Positions 31,149-43,470 of a stretch of 64,000 nt of DNA are shown in pieces (position 1 is the stretch's first letter; each line of letters opens with the position of its first letter). The notes under the pieces were generated by a model. That model ran no database searches, was not told the origin of the DNA, and saw only the letters and a program-made list of their open reading frames with translations. The DNA is from Photorhabdus cinerea (GTDB lineage: Bacteria; Pseudomonadota; Gammaproteobacteria; Enterobacterales; Enterobacteriaceae): NCBI RefSeq assembly GCF_011189575.1, contig NZ_PUJW01000008.1, positions 146,864-210,863 of the forward strand, written 5' to 3'. The position numbers and the translations under genes are program-made.

Positions 31149-32351
31149 TTAACTTTGTTGTTTTTTTGAATTTATTCTTGAAAGAAAAACAGTCGAAATA
31201 ATTATTGAAGAAATTAATAATATTGTAAATCCAGCAATGATTTCTTCAAGGCCAACACCTAAATAAATAGTATAAAAGAGAATGATCATAGTAATAAATA
31301 CATAAACCCCTGATTGCATACCCAAAGTATAAAGAGAATTTTTTGAATATAACCCAAGATAAGAGAAAAAAACAGGTTGCATAATTGTGTTAGCTAAAAA
31401 TACCATAATTGTGAATAGCAAATAGAGTATGCCAGAATTTATCATAATGCCAAGTAAACAGAATCCGAGAGAAAATAATTGAATGATATTACCTACTATG
31501 ATTCTTTTTGTTAAAAGTGCAGACTTTATGATTTTCATGATCCCAATTGCACAGGGGAGCCATATAATCAGCAATATGATATACATTTGAATCATATTAA
31601 TATGTTCAAAGTATTTTGTTCGCATTGCTGGCATAATCATTAAGGATAGGAAAAAATAAACATTTATTATAACCAAACTGAAAAAGGCAAAGGAAACAAC
31701 TAATTTATTGGTTGTTTTTACAGAGTCTTTAGTATCGTATTGTTGTTTTTTTAAATTGTTGTTTTTTAAATTATGGCTTTTAAAGCCAGTGAAATAGATG
31801 ATTGAAGCAATGGAATAAATAAAAGCAGCAAAAAAGTCTGCTGATGTACGGGAGTTTAAGCCGAAGAGAGAGAAAATGACTGGGGTTAAAAATGGCAGGC
31901 TTAATAACGCTAGGCTTAAAATAGAAAAATCCTTATTTGTTTTCTTTTCATTTCCTTCGGTTATAAGAATATTTCTTCCCATTATGACAATAAATCCACT
32001 TATTACTCCCCATAATATTCTATGCAGAGCATCCAGCCAAACTGGAATAAGCGTTATTTCTCTTGAAAAGAGAATGCAGTTTATAGTTGCTAATAATAAG
32101 AATAATCCAAAAATATTTCTTTTAAAAAAAACAATATTCATTTTTCGAATAAGAAAGGATATGGTCATACATCCCAGAGATAACCCAAATAAATAGGAAA
32201 AAACAGGAATGTAGGCATTTAAAATCATACCTCCATCTTTAAGTACATCATCTACCCAAGTCATCAGACCCGATGAGCCGGTAATATTTGCGGCACTTAA
32301 TAACACACTAAGCACGATGGCTCTATTATTAAACATGGTGATTGATCTCAT
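31149..32351 (-). CDS. MFS-like multispanning membrane protein
   Basis: The 400-residue protein has about eleven or twelve hydrophobic segments and a lysine-rich central loop (about 195-215, KNNNLKKQQYDTKD), the layout of a major facilitator with two six-helix halves. I see no family signature that gives a substrate. The gene is much more AT-rich than its neighbours and interrupts the truC-yqcA pair found in E. coli, so lateral acquisition is likely. The start could be ATG 32351 or ATG 32336. Efflux of a metabolite is one guess only. Confidence 0.7.
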   Translation of the reverse strand: MRSITMFNNRAIVLSVLLSAANITGSSGLMTWVDDVLKDGGMILNAYIPVFSYLFGLSLGCMTISFLIRKMNIVFFKRNIFGLFLLLATINCILFSREITLIPVWLDALHRILWGVISGFIVIMGRNILITEGNEKKTNKDFSILSLALLSLPFLTPVIFSLFGLNSRTSADFFAAFIYSIASIIYFTGFKSHNLKNNNLKKQQYDTKDSVKTTNKLVVSFAFFSLVIINVYFFLSLMIMPAMRTKYFEHINMIQMYIILLIIWLPCAIGIMKIIKSALLTKRIIVGNIIQLFSLGFCLLGIMINSGILYLLFTIMVFLANTIMQPVFFSYLGLYSKNSLYTLGMQSGVYVFITMIILFYTIYLGVGLEEIIAGFTILLISSIIISTVFLSRINSKKQQS

Positions 32352-32831
32352 TATATTTATTGCTTACCTACATTGTTATATTAATCTCATTTGGCTATTA
32401 TTTTTATTGAAATAGAGTATGTGGCACTCTTCCATGTTAATGAAAATATTATCAAACAAAGTTGTTACAAGAAGTAATGTTAACATTAAATTATTATTGG
32501 ATAAATAACTGAGTTTAATGTTGTTGCATTTTGGCTGTTCCATAAGAGTTGTCACAGATAACAATGCGTTTGATGATTACCTGTTACCGTTTTATGTAGA
32601 ATAACCACCGCCATTGATCAGTACAACTGCCTGTAATTAGTCTGGCAGATATATCGTTAGTCATTAGTGCTAATGAGATATTGTTTACATGACAGATTGA
32701 ACTTAATAATGGCAATATTTAGTGCGACGGCTTAGTTGGTAAGGTAATTATCCCTGATTTGGCAAGGGTTGAGTTTTCTGTTGTTGCCAGCGAGGATAAC
32801 TAATAGTTCCTTTAAAAAGAGATCAGAAGCT
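32352..32831. other. 480-bp intergenic region without a recognised gene
   Basis: This AT-rich stretch lies between the divergent transporter and yqcA. I see a small palindrome AATGTTAACATT near 32478 and no convincing coding frame or RNA. An open frame from 32769 is an upstream extension of yqcA without its own ribosome site. It probably carries both divergent promoters. Confidence 0.6.
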
Positions 32832-33278
32832 ATGGCGAAAATTGGTATTTTTGTTGGTACTGTTTATGGTAATGCCCTGGCAGTTGCAGAAGAAGCACAG
32901 CAAATCCTTGAACAACAAGGTCATGAGATAGAAGTATTTGAAGAAGGGGAACTGGAACAGTGGCACTCCTATCTTAATCACGTGATTTTAGTTATCACTT
33001 CAACGACTGGGCAAGGGGATTTGCCCGATAATATTCAGACACTTTATTGCGCTTTGCGAGATGAATTAGGTTATCAGCCAGAATTACGTTATGGCGTTAT
33101 CGCTTTGGGTGATGGTAGTTACGAGAATTTTTGTGGTGGCGGTCGTACTTTTGATGGACTGCTACAAGAGCAAGGCGCGATAAGAATCGGTGAAATTCTT
33201 CTGGTGGATGCAGTAGAAGAAGCAGAACCGGAAATTTTTGCTCAGCCTTGGATTAAGCGGTGGGGCGAATTAGTTTAG
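32832..33278 (+). CDS. yqcA: flavodoxin YqcA
   Basis: The 148-residue FMN-binding flavodoxin-like protein has the phosphate loop [14 protein letters not shown] near residue 8 and the later [11 protein letters not shown] and [13 protein letters not shown] loops. I start at ATG 32832, giving [10 protein letters not shown]; the upstream in-frame extension does not belong to the family. In E. coli it shares an operon with truC. A convergent terminator separates it from yaeH. Confidence 0.9.
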   Translation: MAKIGIFVGTVYGNALAVAEEAQQILEQQGHEIEVFEEGELEQWHSYLNHVILVITSTTGQGDLPDNIQTLYCALRDELGYQPELRYGVIALGDGSYENFCGGGRTFDGLLQEQGAIRIGEILLVDAVEEAEPEIFAQPWIKRWGELV

Positions 33279-33297
33279 TAATTTTGGCTCTTAATAC

Positions 33298-33330
33298 ACC
33301 GCTTATACCAGACAGGAGGATATAAGCGGT
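33298..33330. terminator. bidirectional terminator between yqcA and yaeH
   Basis: ACCGCTTATA and TATAAGCGGT form a perfect 10-bp stem with a 13-base loop. It is followed by TATAGTTATATA and lies between two convergent genes. Confidence 0.65.
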
Positions 33331-33351
33331 TATAGTTATATAAACTGTCAC

Positions 33352-33738
33352 CTATTTACGGGTCAGTTTTTCCAGATCGGCTTCAATCTCGGCAATTTTA
33401 TTGGCAACAACGTGTTCAAGGTGACGCAGATCATCAAGGATTTTGTGTTTCAAATCGACTTCTGCTTGGTCACGTTTGCAAATCTGATCCAGCTCTTCAA
33501 TCACATAACGCAAGTTAGTATTGATCTCGTTAATCTCTTTGTATCCTTGTTCTGCATGGTCTGAAGCAACCGTTTTACGTTGACGCGGATATTTGAATTT
33601 CACGCTTTTGGCAAAGAATTCACCTTTATCTTTGCGAAAATAGATTTTCAGAATGTCGTTGTTAGCTTCTTGACGCAGACTATAGCGGTCAATTTCTTCG
33701 GGATATGTGATTCCCAGACTCTTTAAGTTATCGTACAT
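33352..33738 (-). CDS. yaeH: YaeH family protein (UPF0325, DUF3461)
   Basis: The 128-residue cytoplasmic protein is predicted to be helical and charged, with a coiled-coil-like second half ([19 protein letters not shown] and onward). [24 protein letters not shown] is the family N-terminus. Function is unknown. In E. coli it also lies beside dapD, at 4 min, so this gene opens the second backbone block of the window. Confidence 0.88.
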   Translation of the reverse strand: MYDNLKSLGITYPEEIDRYSLRQEANNDILKIYFRKDKGEFFAKSVKFKYPRQRKTVASDHAEQGYKEINEINTNLRYVIEELDQICKRDQAEVDLKHKILDDLRHLEHVVANKIAEIEADLEKLTRK

Positions 33739-33786
33739 GGCGCCACCTTAAGGATATTTTTCCCAGTAGGTTATCTTATACGTCAT

Positions 33787-33863
33787 TTTGAATGTGGGTC
33801 GTGTCCAAATGCCTTACGTACTTATGTGTACGTTCCGGGTTGCGCACGTTGCCCGCATTCAAA
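33787..33863. repeat. imperfect palindromic intergenic element
   Basis: The arms TTTGAATG (33787-33794) and CATTCAAA (33856-33863) are exact complements. Inside, GGGTCGTG faces CACGTTGCCC with imperfections, and the centre holds TACGTACTTATGTGTACG. The 77-bp unit looks like a mobile palindromic repeat (ERIC- or BIME-like). I cannot name its family without a genome search. Confidence 0.5.
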
Positions 33864-33912
33864 CTACTTATATTAATAACACTAACTGAGTTCGGTAAAG
33901 ATGATACAAAGC

Positions 33913-33944
33913 AAAAAAATAGCGGATTTATTATCCGCTATTTT
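33913..33944 (-). terminator. dapD terminator
   Basis: On the minus strand AAAATAGCGGAT and ATCCGCTATTTT form a perfect 12-bp stem with a 5-base loop, and the T-run extends to seven residues. It begins 6 bases after the dapD stop. Confidence 0.9.
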
Positions 33945-33949
33945 GAAGT

Positions 33950-34774
33950 TTAATCTATCGTTCTTAAGAGTTCATTAATGCCCACTTTTCCTCGTGTTTT
34001 GGCATCTACTTTTTTTACAATGACAGCACAATACAGGCTGTAACTGCCATCTTTTGATGGAAGGTTGCCAGAGACAACAACAGAGCCAGCAGGGACGCGG
34101 CCATAATGGATCTCGCCTGTTTCACGATCATAGATTTTGGTGCTTTGGCCGATATAGACGCCCATTGAAATTACAGAACCTTCTTCGACAATGACACCTT
34201 CTACAATTTCAGAACGGGCACCGATAAAACAGTTATCTTCAATAATGGTTGGGTTAGCTTGCAATGGCTCCAATACGCCTCCAATACCAACGCCACCGGA
34301 TAAATGGACGTTTTTACCAATTTGGGCACAGGAACCAACCGTTGCCCAAGTATCTACCATCGTTCCTTCATCAACATAAGCGCCGATGTTGACATAAGAA
34401 GGCATCAATACACAGTTACGGGCAATAAAGGCTCCCTGGCGTGCTGCCGCAGGAGGAACAACGCGAAAGCCCTCTTTTTCAAATCTCTCCTGATCATAAT
34501 CAGAGAATTTCATCGGAACTTTATCGAAATAACGGCTTTCAGCACCCTCTATAATCTGGTTTTCATTAATGCGGAAAGAGAGCAGTACAGCCATTTTCAG
34601 CCATTGGTGTGTGACCCATTGACCGTCAATTTTCTCTGCAACACGCAGTTTTCCACTATCCAACAGGTTTATGACCTGAGTAACAGCATCACGTGTTTCA
34701 CTGTTTACTGTCGCTGGAGTAATAGCTGCGCGGTTTTCAAAAGCACTTTCGATAATGGATTTTAATTGCTGCAT
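33950..34774 (-). CDS. dapD: tetrahydrodipicolinate N-succinyltransferase
   Basis: The enzyme succinylates tetrahydrodipicolinate in the lysine/diaminopimelate pathway. The 274-residue protein has a left-handed beta-helix of hexapeptide repeats ([20 protein letters not shown] onward) and family motifs [14 protein letters not shown] start at ATG 34774 (MQQLKSIIE) to match E. coli; an 11-residue longer frame has no support. It lies 47 bp after glnD, so the two may be co-transcribed. Confidence 0.95.
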   Translation of the reverse strand: MQQLKSIIESAFENRAAITPATVNSETRDAVTQVINLLDSGKLRVAEKIDGQWVTHQWLKMAVLLSFRINENQIIEGAESRYFDKVPMKFSDYDQERFEKEGFRVVPPAAARQGAFIARNCVLMPSYVNIGAYVDEGTMVDTWATVGSCAQIGKNVHLSGGVGIGGVLEPLQANPTIIEDNCFIGARSEIVEGVIVEEGSVISMGVYIGQSTKIYDRETGEIHYGRVPAGSVVVSGNLPSKDGSYSLYCAVIVKKVDAKTRGKVGINELLRTID

Positions 34775-34821
34775 TGCATCTGGTTCCTTAGTTATCAGCC
34801 GAATCATGGGCTTGTATTCAG

Positions 34822-37476
34822 TTACATTTTATCCTTTGGATTCAGGGTTTCTGTCAACCTTTCTGACAATTCTTCTCTAACTTTTTTATTTAATGCCTTA
34901 TGGTCTTTATCTGCCAGCACAAAAAAATCTTCAACACGTTCGCCAATAGTGGTGATGTGCGCACCGTGCAGTGAAACGCCCATTTCGGTAAAAATATTGC
35001 CCACTTTGGCCAACAAGCCCGGTTGATCGAGTGCGAACAGTTCCATATAGGTTCTCCGCTCATTATGAGTGGGCAGAAAGTTCACCTTTGTTGGTACGTT
35101 GAAATGACGCAGTTTAGTTGGCAATCTTCGGGCTTTTGGTGTTTTGGAATATGGGCCCAGAACGACCAGCAAAAGTGCGTTGCGGATTATTTCGTGACGA
35201 TCCAATGCTAAAGGATGACCATTAGGTTCTAGTACCACCAAAGTATCCATTGTCATATCATCACGATTGGTAAATATTTGAGCGTTGTGAACGCTGAGAT
35301 TGCGCCTGTCCAGTTCGCTGACAACCGCCGCAAACAGGGAGGGGCGATCCGGGCTCCAGATAAAAATCTCAGTACCGCCACGGGTTGGTTTGGTACTTAT
35401 CAGGATCAGCGGTTCTTGAGAATCATGTTTCACCAAATGACGAGCATGCCATGCGAGTTGTTTGGGTGTATGGCGCAGAAAATAATCTGCATGACAGCGG
35501 CTCCAGAGCTGATGAAGTCTCTGTTCATTGATATTATCCTGGCGCAGCAGAGCAAGTGCTTGAAAGCGATGATGACGGATACGTTCCCTCAAGTCTGGCG
35601 TATTTTGCATTCCCTGACGCAATTGGTTCTCCGTAGAGAAATAGAGTTCCCGTAACAGGCTCTGCTTCCAACTATTCCATAGGCTAGTGTTGGTTGCGCA
35701 GATATCAGCGACTGTCAGGCAAATCAGGTAACGTAACCGAGTTTCATTTAATATCTCATAGGCAAACTGCTTGATGATTTCCGGATCTTGGATATCTCGC
35801 CGTTGAGCAGTGACTGACATTAATAAATGATAACGAACCAACCAGGTCACCAAATCAGCTTCCCGAGAGTTAAGCCCATGTTGCAGTGAGAATGTCAGCG
35901 CGTCTTCAGCGCCAAGTTCGGAATGATCGCCATTACGCCCTTTGGCGATATCGTGAAACAGCGCGGCAAGGCGTAAAATCTCAGGTTGAGGTAGACGAGG
36001 GTATAGCTCGACACAGAGTGGATGAATAGCTCGGTTATTCTCGTCGGCGAAACTTTCCAGCTTTTTCAGCACACGGATTGTATGTTCATCGACGGTATAT
36101 GCGTGAAACAGGTCAAACTGCATTTGGCCGACAATATTGCCCCAAAGTGGTGTATAAGCACCGAGAACGCTGTGGCGGTGCATGGGTACAAATGCGCTTT
36201 CAACCGCCCTGGGGTGGCGCAGGATATCCACGAAGATTTGACGGGCTTCGGGTAATTCACACAATGGCTGATTCAGATTACGGCGAGCATAACGGAGCTG
36301 ACGAAGTGTAGTCGAATAGATGCCTTGAACTTCTACATGTTCTGCCATGCAATAAAACATTCGCATAATCGCTGCGGGTTCTTTGATAAACAGAGTTTCA
36401 TCAACCAGATCAATCAATTGTCCGCGTAACTGAAATTCATTATTCAGGGGGCGAGGTTTTTCATTGGGTTCCAGTGCCAGAATAGCTTCATCAAAGAGTT
36501 GCAGTAGCATATTGTTGAGTTCGCTGACACGGCGTGTCATCCGGTAGAAATCTTTCATCATCCGCTCTACCGGTTGATTACGTTCTCCATGGTAGCCTAG
36601 TAACTGAGCAATACTGAACTGGCGATCAAATAACAGGCGATTATCATAACGATTAACGACCAAATGAAGGGCAAAACGGATACGCCAGAGGAAACTTTGA
36701 CACTCATTCAATTCATTACGTTCTTCATCTGTCAGGAAGCCAAAATCGACCATTTCATCCATTGAGGTCGCACCAAAGTGACGGCGAGCAACCCATAGCA
36801 AAGTATGAATATCCCGCAATCCTCCGGGGCTGCTTTTGATATCAGGTTCCAGATTATAACTGGTACTGTGATAGCGATGGTGGCGTTCATGTTGTTCGGC
36901 AATTTTGGCATCAAAAAATTCAGTAGAAGGCCAAAAACCCTCACTAAATGTGTATCGCTGTAAGCAGAGAAAAATAGGTAAATTGCCACAGATTAAACGT
37001 GATTCAATTAAATTCGTCGCAACAGTCAGATCTGACAACCCTTCAAGTAAACACTCTTCGAGTGTACGGACACTATGACCTACTTCCAGTCGTATATCCC
37101 ACAGTAAGGCGATAAATTGCCCGACATTTTGTGCTTGATGTTGTGTAAGTGGTTGTTCACTGAGTATCAACAAATCAATATCAGATAGCGGATGTAGTTC
37201 TCGTCGGCCATATCCACCGACGGCAATCAATGAAAGTGATGAAATTTTATCAAATCCATAGGTATGCCATAATTGTCGCAGCAATTGGTCTATGTAATCA
37301 CTACGGGTGTAAATCAACGCTTCTGCGGAAATGCCCGCTTTAAAAGCATGTTCTAGCCAAAGCTGAAATTCTTCGAGGTGTTGTTTTAACACTGGGTAGT
37401 GAAAGTCTTCACTGGAGAAATCAGAGGGAGAAAACGGCGGGATAGGCGCTTGAATTGCGGCGATATCTGCTGACAT
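34822..37476 (-). CDS. glnD: bifunctional uridylyltransferase/uridylyl-removing enzyme GlnD
   Basis: GlnD senses glutamine and uridylylates or deuridylylates the PII proteins GlnB and GlnK. The 884-residue protein (E. coli 890) has the nucleotidyltransferase motif [19 protein letters not shown] near residue 85, an HD domain with [18 protein letters not shown] near residue 510, and two C-terminal ACT domains that bind glutamine (about 700-780 and 810-880). Neighbours dapD and map are as in E. coli. Confidence 0.95.
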   Translation of the reverse strand: MSADIAAIQAPIPPFSPSDFSSEDFHYPVLKQHLEEFQLWLEHAFKAGISAEALIYTRSDYIDQLLRQLWHTYGFDKISSLSLIAVGGYGRRELHPLSDIDLLILSEQPLTQHQAQNVGQFIALLWDIRLEVGHSVRTLEECLLEGLSDLTVATNLIESRLICGNLPIFLCLQRYTFSEGFWPSTEFFDAKIAEQHERHHRYHSTSYNLEPDIKSSPGGLRDIHTLLWVARRHFGATSMDEMVDFGFLTDEERNELNECQSFLWRIRFALHLVVNRYDNRLLFDRQFSIAQLLGYHGERNQPVERMMKDFYRMTRRVSELNNMLLQLFDEAILALEPNEKPRPLNNEFQLRGQLIDLVDETLFIKEPAAIMRMFYCMAEHVEVQGIYSTTLRQLRYARRNLNQPLCELPEARQIFVDILRHPRAVESAFVPMHRHSVLGAYTPLWGNIVGQMQFDLFHAYTVDEHTIRVLKKLESFADENNRAIHPLCVELYPRLPQPEILRLAALFHDIAKGRNGDHSELGAEDALTFSLQHGLNSREADLVTWLVRYHLLMSVTAQRRDIQDPEIIKQFAYEILNETRLRYLICLTVADICATNTSLWNSWKQSLLRELYFSTENQLRQGMQNTPDLRERIRHHRFQALALLRQDNINEQRLHQLWSRCHADYFLRHTPKQLAWHARHLVKHDSQEPLILISTKPTRGGTEIFIWSPDRPSLFAAVVSELDRRNLSVHNAQIFTNRDDMTMDTLVVLEPNGHPLALDRHEIIRNALLLVVLGPYSKTPKARRLPTKLRHFNVPTKVNFLPTHNERRTYMELFALDQPGLLAKVGNIFTEMGVSLHGAHITTIGERVEDFFVLADKDHKALNKKVREELSERLTETLNPKDKM

Positions 37477-37607
37477 AAATATGAACCCGAGAGAAAGCGA
37501 ATCATAGCAGCCAGATTACTGAGAAAATGCTGTGTTGAACAGGAGAGATTACAGTGGAGATTGGAAGCCTTGTGTGGTTTTAGCAAGGCTTCACAATTTG
37601 CGATTAA

Positions 37608-38405
37608 TTATTCGTTAGTCAGTATCGCGGAAAGAGCGGGTTCTTCTTCTTTCCGTAATGTCATGATTTCACAGCCGTTGTCAGTAACAACAATTGTGTG
37701 CTCATATTGGGCGGACAGGCTGCGGTCTTTGGTTTTTACAGTCCAACCATCTTTCATGGTACGGATGCGGTAGTCACCGATATTAACCATTGGCTCAATA
37801 GTGAAAGCCATGCCTTTTTGCAGTACAACTCCGCCGTCATCGGCGTCATAGTGCAGTACTTGTGGCTCTTCATGGAAGACTGTACCGATACCGTGACCGC
37901 AATATTCACGAACCACAGAGAAATCATTAGCTTCAACAAATTGTTGAATAGCTTTACCAAGAGTACGCAGACGGATACCGGGTTTCACCATTTTCAATGC
38001 CAGATAGAGGCTTTCCTGAGTGATTCGGCACAGGCGTTCACCTTGAATGGTCGGTTTACCGACAATAAACATTTTTGAGGTATCGCCGTGGAAGCCCTCT
38101 TTTATGACAGTCACATCGATATTAACGATGTCGCCATCTTTCAGCGCCTTATCATCACTTGGAATACCATGACAGACGACGTCATTAACAGAAATACAAA
38201 CAGATTTTGGGAAACCGTGGTAACCAAGACAAGCTGAGACAGCCTGTTGCTTATTGGTAATGTGTTCGTGACAGATACGATCCAATTCACCAGTTGTTAC
38301 ACCAGGTTTTACGTAAGGTTCAATAATCTCTAGCACTTCCGCCGCCAGTCGACCGGCGACGCGCATTTTTTCAATATCTTCAGATGTCTTAATTGAGATT
38401 GCCAT
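37608..38405 (-). CDS. map: methionine aminopeptidase type I
   Basis: The enzyme removes the initiator Met from nascent proteins. The protein has 265 residues when started at ATG 38405 (MAISIKTSEDIEK), as in E. coli; the much longer open frame reaching into the rpsB leader is spurious. Metal ligands are visible: Asp97 in NIDVTV, Asp108 in HGDTSKMF, the His of GHGIGTVFHEEP, and the Glu residues of FTIEPMVN and QYEHTIVV. It is divergent from rpsB. Confidence 0.95.
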   Translation of the reverse strand: MAISIKTSEDIEKMRVAGRLAAEVLEIIEPYVKPGVTTGELDRICHEHITNKQQAVSACLGYHGFPKSVCISVNDVVCHGIPSDDKALKDGDIVNIDVTVIKEGFHGDTSKMFIVGKPTIQGERLCRITQESLYLALKMVKPGIRLRTLGKAIQQFVEANDFSVVREYCGHGIGTVFHEEPQVLHYDADDGGVVLQKGMAFTIEPMVNIGDYRIRTMKDGWTVKTKDRSLSAQYEHTIVVTDNGCEIMTLRKEEEPALSAILTNE

Positions 38406-38616
38406 GAAATAATTTGCCCACTCAAAACCAGCAAATCTGCTGGTTGTATGATTATTAACGAGGAAAAATTGTTGAACCAATGGTATCAGCCTACAGAATA
38501 TCTGCCAATAATAGTTGGCTGCCATATTTTCCCCGTTACTGGTACTTACTAACAATATCCGCCATAAATGGCACTTTTCATTACCACATTGAGCTACCAA
38601 AAAATGACAACAAAAG

Positions 38617-39561
<945 letters not shown>

Positions 39562-39619
39562 TAAGGCAAGCTCAGTGAATTGAGCCCTTATTAACCAGGT
39601 ATTGGAATATATTGGTTAG

Positions 39620-39643
39620 GGGGGCCTGTTATGGCCCCCTTTT
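39620..39643 (+). terminator. rpsB-tsf intercistronic terminator
   Basis: GGGGGCC (39620-39626) and GGCCCCC (39633-39639) form a perfect stem with a 6-base loop, followed by TTTT. It probably allows partial read-through, so that S2 mRNA exceeds that for EF-Ts. Confidence 0.85.
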
Positions 39644-39713
39644 ACGTATCTGATATAAGAACTATCCATGTGGAATACTATTGTCCCGCGGGATACATCG
39701 AGGAATAAAACAA

Positions 39714-40571
39714 ATGTCTGGAATTACCGCTGCTTTGGTAAAAGAACTGCGTGAGCGTACTGGCGCAGGTATGATGGAATGTAAAAAAGCGCTGGTTGAA
39801 GCTAATGGTGACATCGAGTTAGCCATTGATAACATGCGTAAATCAGGTCAGGCGAAGGCAGCTAAGAAAGCTGGCCGTGTTGCTGCTGAAGGTATCATCC
39901 TGGCAGAAGTGGCTGCTGAAGGTAAATTCGGCGCTTTGGTTGAGCTGAACTGTGAAACTGATTTTGTTGCTAAAGATGCAGGCTTCATCGCTTTCGGTAA
40001 AGAAGTTATGGCAGCCGTACTGGCTGATAAAATCTCTGACGTTGAAACTCTGAAAGCTAAATTTGAAGAACAGCGTACTGCTCTGGTTGCTAAAATCGGT
40101 GAAAACATCAATATTCGTCGCGTTTCTGTATTAGAAAGTGAACAATTGGGTACTTACCTGCATGGCGCACGTATCGGTGTTCTGGTTGCGGCTGAAGGCG
40201 CTAATGAAGAGCTGATTAAGCATGTGGCTATGCACATTGCTGCAAGCAAACCAGAATATGTTAATCCAAGTGATGTACCTGCTGATGTTGTTGAGCGTGA
40301 GCACCAAATCCAGCTGGATATCGCAATGCAGTCAGGTAAACCACGCGAAATCGCAGAGAAAATGGTTTCTGGCCGAATGAATAAATTCACTGGCGAGATC
40401 TCTCTGACAGGTCAGAATTTCGTTATGGACCCAAGCAAAACGGTTGGCGATCTGCTGAAAGAAAACAATGCTAAAGTCACTAATTTCATCCGTTATGAAG
40501 TTGGTGAAGGTATTGAGAAAGTTGAGGCTGACTTTGCAGCGGAAGTTGCTGCAATGAGCAAACAGTCTTAA
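39714..40571 (+). CDS. tsf: translation elongation factor Ts
   Basis: EF-Ts exchanges GDP for GTP on EF-Tu. The protein has 285 residues when started at ATG 39714, with GAGGAA upstream; [20 protein letters not shown] aligns with E. coli. The UBA-like N-terminal domain has [14 protein letters not shown], and TDFVAKD belongs to the EF-Tu contact loop. The upstream in-frame extension is not used. Confidence 0.97.
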   Translation: MSGITAALVKELRERTGAGMMECKKALVEANGDIELAIDNMRKSGQAKAAKKAGRVAAEGIILAEVAAEGKFGALVELNCETDFVAKDAGFIAFGKEVMAAVLADKISDVETLKAKFEEQRTALVAKIGENINIRRVSVLESEQLGTYLHGARIGVLVAAEGANEELIKHVAMHIAASKPEYVNPSDVPADVVEREHQIQLDIAMQSGKPREIAEKMVSGRMNKFTGEISLTGQNFVMDPSKTVGDLLKENNAKVTNFIRYEVGEGIEKVEADFAAEVAAMSKQS

Positions 40572-40580
40572 TTTTCATAA

Positions 40581-40608
40581 ACGGAGCCGCCAAATGGCGG
40601 TTCTGTTT
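40581..40608 (+). terminator. terminator after tsf
   Basis: ACGGAGCCGCCA and TGGCGGTTCTGT pair over 12 positions with two mismatches or wobbles around a 2-base gap, followed by TTTTA. The tight loop would open to four bases. Confidence 0.75.
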
Positions 40609-40724
40609 TATCCAATCTAAACTGCCTATCCCAGTAGGCATTGAGTTTTTGCATCTGGTCAGAGTGACCCGGATGTATGTAAATCCCCAATATACTTTTT
40701 TCTTTCTGCTTAGGACAGAACACC

Positions 40725-41453
40725 ATGGCAACCAATGCAAAACCCGTATATCAGCGTATCCTGCTTAAGCTCAGCGGCGAAGCCCTGCAAGGTGCAGAAG
40801 GTTTTGGTATAGATGCCAGCGTCTTAGACCGCATGGCTCAGGAAATCAAAGAGCTGGTTGAGCTAGGCATACAGGTTGGTGTCGTTATTGGCGGCGGTAA
40901 CCTGTTTCGTGGCGCTGGTTTGGCAGAAGCAGGAATGAACCGTGTAGTGGGCGACCACATGGGCATGTTGGCAACAGTGATGAATGGTCTGGCAATGCGG
41001 GATGCATTACACCGCGCCTATGTGAACGCCCGTCTAATGTCTGCTATTCCTTTAAATGGCGTTTGCGATAACTATAGTTGGGCGGAAGCGATTAGCTTGT
41101 TACGTCATGGCCGTGTTGTTATTTTCTCTGCGGGTACTGGCAATCCGTTCTTTACTACAGATTCTGCAGCCTGTTTGCGTGGTATCGAGATCGAGGCGGA
41201 TGTTGTGCTAAAAGCAACCAAAGTAGATGGTGTTTACTCGGCTGATCCGGCGAAGGATTCAGAAGCAATATTGTTCGATAAGTTGTCTTATCAGCAGGTA
41301 TTAGAGCGTGAATTAAAAGTCATGGATTTGGCGGCATTTACTCTGGCTCGTGATCATAGCTTACCTATTCGCGTATTCAATATGAATAAACCTGGTGCGT
41401 TGCGTCGTGTGGTGATGGGTGAAAATGAAGGCACTCTGATTGCTTACGAATAA
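40725..41453 (+). CDS. pyrH: UMP kinase
   Basis: This hexameric kinase phosphorylates UMP to UDP, is activated by GTP and inhibited by UTP. The 242-residue protein of the amino-acid-kinase fold shows [24 protein letters not shown] and [14 protein letters not shown]. Upstream lies its own short intergenic region (40609-40724), so it may have a separate promoter. Confidence 0.97.
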   Translation: MATNAKPVYQRILLKLSGEALQGAEGFGIDASVLDRMAQEIKELVELGIQVGVVIGGGNLFRGAGLAEAGMNRVVGDHMGMLATVMNGLAMRDALHRAYVNARLMSAIPLNGVCDNYSWAEAISLLRHGRVVIFSAGTGNPFFTTDSAACLRGIEIEADVVLKATKVDGVYSADPAKDSEAILFDKLSYQQVLERELKVMDLAAFTLARDHSLPIRVFNMNKPGALRRVVMGENEGTLIAYE

Positions 41454-41573
41454 TGTTCAGAGACACCAGAGATGTTTGGCGGTATGATGAGTCGCCTGAT
41501 ATGCCAAATTTAACAATACATGGTCATAATGACTTATGGCTTGAAAAACAACCAGTTCCCAAGGGTTTGTAAC

Positions 41574-42131
41574 GTGATTAATGAAATCAAAAAAGACGCA
41601 CAAGACCGTATGGAAAAAAGCGTCGAAGCACTTAAAAACCAAATCAGCAAGGTTCGTACTGGCCGTGCTTCTCCAAGTCTGCTGGATGGTATCACTGTTG
41701 AGTATTATGGTGCACCAACACCACTGCGTCAGATTGCTAACGTCACCGCTGAGGATGCACGTACCCTGGCTATCACGGTATTTGACCGTTCTATGACTCC
41801 GGCGATTGAAAAGGCAATCATGGCTTCTGATTTGGGTCTGAACCCATCTTCTGCGGGTACAATTATTCGTGTTCCTTTACCGGCACTGACAGAAGAGCGT
41901 CGTAAGGATCTGATTAAGGTTGTGCGTGGCGAAGCTGAACAGGGGCGTGTTTCTGTCCGTAATATTCGCCGTGATGCGAATGACAAAATCAAAGCTTTGC
42001 TGAAAGACAAAGAAATTAGCGAAGATGATGAGCGTCGTGCACAGGATGAAATTCAGAAGCTGACTGATAATTTCATTAAAAAAGTTGATGAAGCTTTAGC
42101 CAAGAAAGAAGAAGAACTGATGGAGTTCTAA
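41574..42131 (+). CDS. frr: ribosome recycling factor
   Basis: RRF splits post-termination ribosomes together with EF-G. I choose GTG 41574, which gives the family length of 185 residues and [20 protein letters not shown]. The earlier in-frame ATGs at 41520 and 41529 would add residues that other RRFs lack. Conserved [13 protein letters not shown] and [10 protein letters not shown] are present. AAGGG is 8 bases upstream of the GTG. Confidence 0.95.
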   Translation: MINEIKKDAQDRMEKSVEALKNQISKVRTGRASPSLLDGITVEYYGAPTPLRQIANVTAEDARTLAITVFDRSMTPAIEKAIMASDLGLNPSSAGTIIRVPLPALTEERRKDLIKVVRGEAEQGRVSVRNIRRDANDKIKALLKDKEISEDDERRAQDEIQKLTDNFIKKVDEALAKKEEELMEF

Positions 42132-42152
42132 TCTCTTTCATGAGATAGACCA

Positions 42153-42181
42153 AGCGTCGCTATCGTGCGGCGCTATTTTTT
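42153..42181 (+). terminator. frr terminator
   Basis: AGCGTCGC and GCGGCGCT pair over 8 positions with one T-G wobble and a 6-base loop, followed by ATTTTTT. Confidence 0.85.
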
Positions 42182-42273
42182 ATCCGGCATTTCTCTGAAG
42201 TCATGGATATTCTAAGCCAGACAAATCAGACAAGTATTAACACATATCAAACAGAACAATTCAGAGCGTCAGT

Positions 42274-43470
42274 ATGAAAAGGTTGACCATCCTTGGTTCC
42301 ACAGGTTCAGTAGGCAGAAGTACACTTACTGTAGTTCGCAATAATCCTGATAAATTCGAAGTCACGGCACTGGTTGCTGGGAAGAATATTCAGGTTATGG
42401 CTGAGCAATGTCTGGAATTTCAGCCTCAATATGCTGCAATGATAGATGAAGCTTCTGCAAAAGAGCTTAGTCAGTTACTGATTGAACAAGGTTGTAAAAC
42501 CGAAGTACTTTTCGGGGAACAGGCTGTGTGTGATTTGGCTGCTTTGAATGATGTTGATCAGGTAATGTCTGCGATTGTTGGGGTTGCTGGTTTATTGCCA
42601 ACCTTGGCCGCTATCCGGGCGGGCAAACAGATTTTACTTGCTAATAAAGAATCGTTGATCACCAGTGGCCGGTTTTTTATGGATGCTGTGATTAAACATA
42701 ATGCTCAATTGTTACCCATTGACAGCGAGCATAATGCTATTTTCCAGAGTTTACCAGAGGTAATACAACAGAACCTTGGGAGCAAGGAGCTGAAACAACA
42801 CGGTATTGCTAGTATTATTCTAACGGGGTCTGGCGGGCCTTTTCGCCATACGCCTTTGGAGCAGTTGCCATTTGTCACACCAGCTCAAGCCTGTGCTCAT
42901 CCGAATTGGTCGATGGGACGCAAAATTTCTGTAGATTCCGCGACAATGATGAATAAAGGTTTGGAATACATTGAAGCGTGTTGTTTGTTCAATGCGTCTG
43001 CTGCCGAAATGGAAGTGGTGATTCACCCCCAATCTGTCATTCATTCTATGGTTCGTTATCTGGATGGCAGCGTTATTGCTCAATTGGGAACCCCGGATAT
43101 GTGTACGCCTATCTCCTATGCAATGGCATACCCAAATCGTATTTCTTCTGGTGTGAAGCCTCTTGATTTTTGTTCTTTAGGTACACTGACTTTTTCGAAA
43201 CCAGATTATGAACGATATCCATGCCTGAAGTTGGCTATTGAAGCATGTCACGAAGGTCAGGCTGCAACTACGGCACTGAATGCAGCAAATGAAGAAGTCG
43301 TTAAGGTTTTTTTACAAAGTGGAATCTCTTTCACAGATATAGCAATTATCAATCGTCAGGTTGTAGAAAAACTAGATTTACCGGAACCTCAGAGCATTGA
43401 AGAAGTCTTACAGATTGATAAGCTCGCAAGAGATTTGGCTACAAAAACTATCAGTTCATTTGTCAGGTAG
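42274..43470 (+). CDS. dxr: 1-deoxy-D-xylulose 5-phosphate reductoisomerase
   Basis: The enzyme converts DXP to MEP in the non-mevalonate isoprenoid pathway and is the fosmidomycin target. The 398-residue protein has the NADPH loop [11 protein letters not shown] at residue 6, the metal-site motif [10 protein letters not shown] near residue 150 and the [12 protein letters not shown] region carrying the second metal Glu. Its product feeds the undecaprenyl synthase encoded next. Confidence 0.96.
   Translation: MKRLTILGSTGSVGRSTLTVVRNNPDKFEVTALVAGKNIQVMAEQCLEFQPQYAAMIDEASAKELSQLLIEQGCKTEVLFGEQAVCDLAALNDVDQVMSAIVGVAGLLPTLAAIRAGKQILLANKESLITSGRFFMDAVIKHNAQLLPIDSEHNAIFQSLPEVIQQNLGSKELKQHGIASIILTGSGGPFRHTPLEQLPFVTPAQACAHPNWSMGRKISVDSATMMNKGLEYIEACCLFNASAAEMEVVIHPQSVIHSMVRYLDGSVIAQLGTPDMCTPISYAMAYPNRISSGVKPLDFCSLGTLTFSKPDYERYPCLKLAIEACHEGQAATTALNAANEEVVKVFLQSGISFTDIAIINRQVVEKLDLPEPQSIEEVLQIDKLARDLATKTISSFVR

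Noticed and set aside
41520..41573. Longer frr start at ATG 41520 or 41529
   Set aside because: These starts add 18 or 15 residues absent from RRFs, while GTG 41574 gives exactly 185 residues and has AAGGG upstream.
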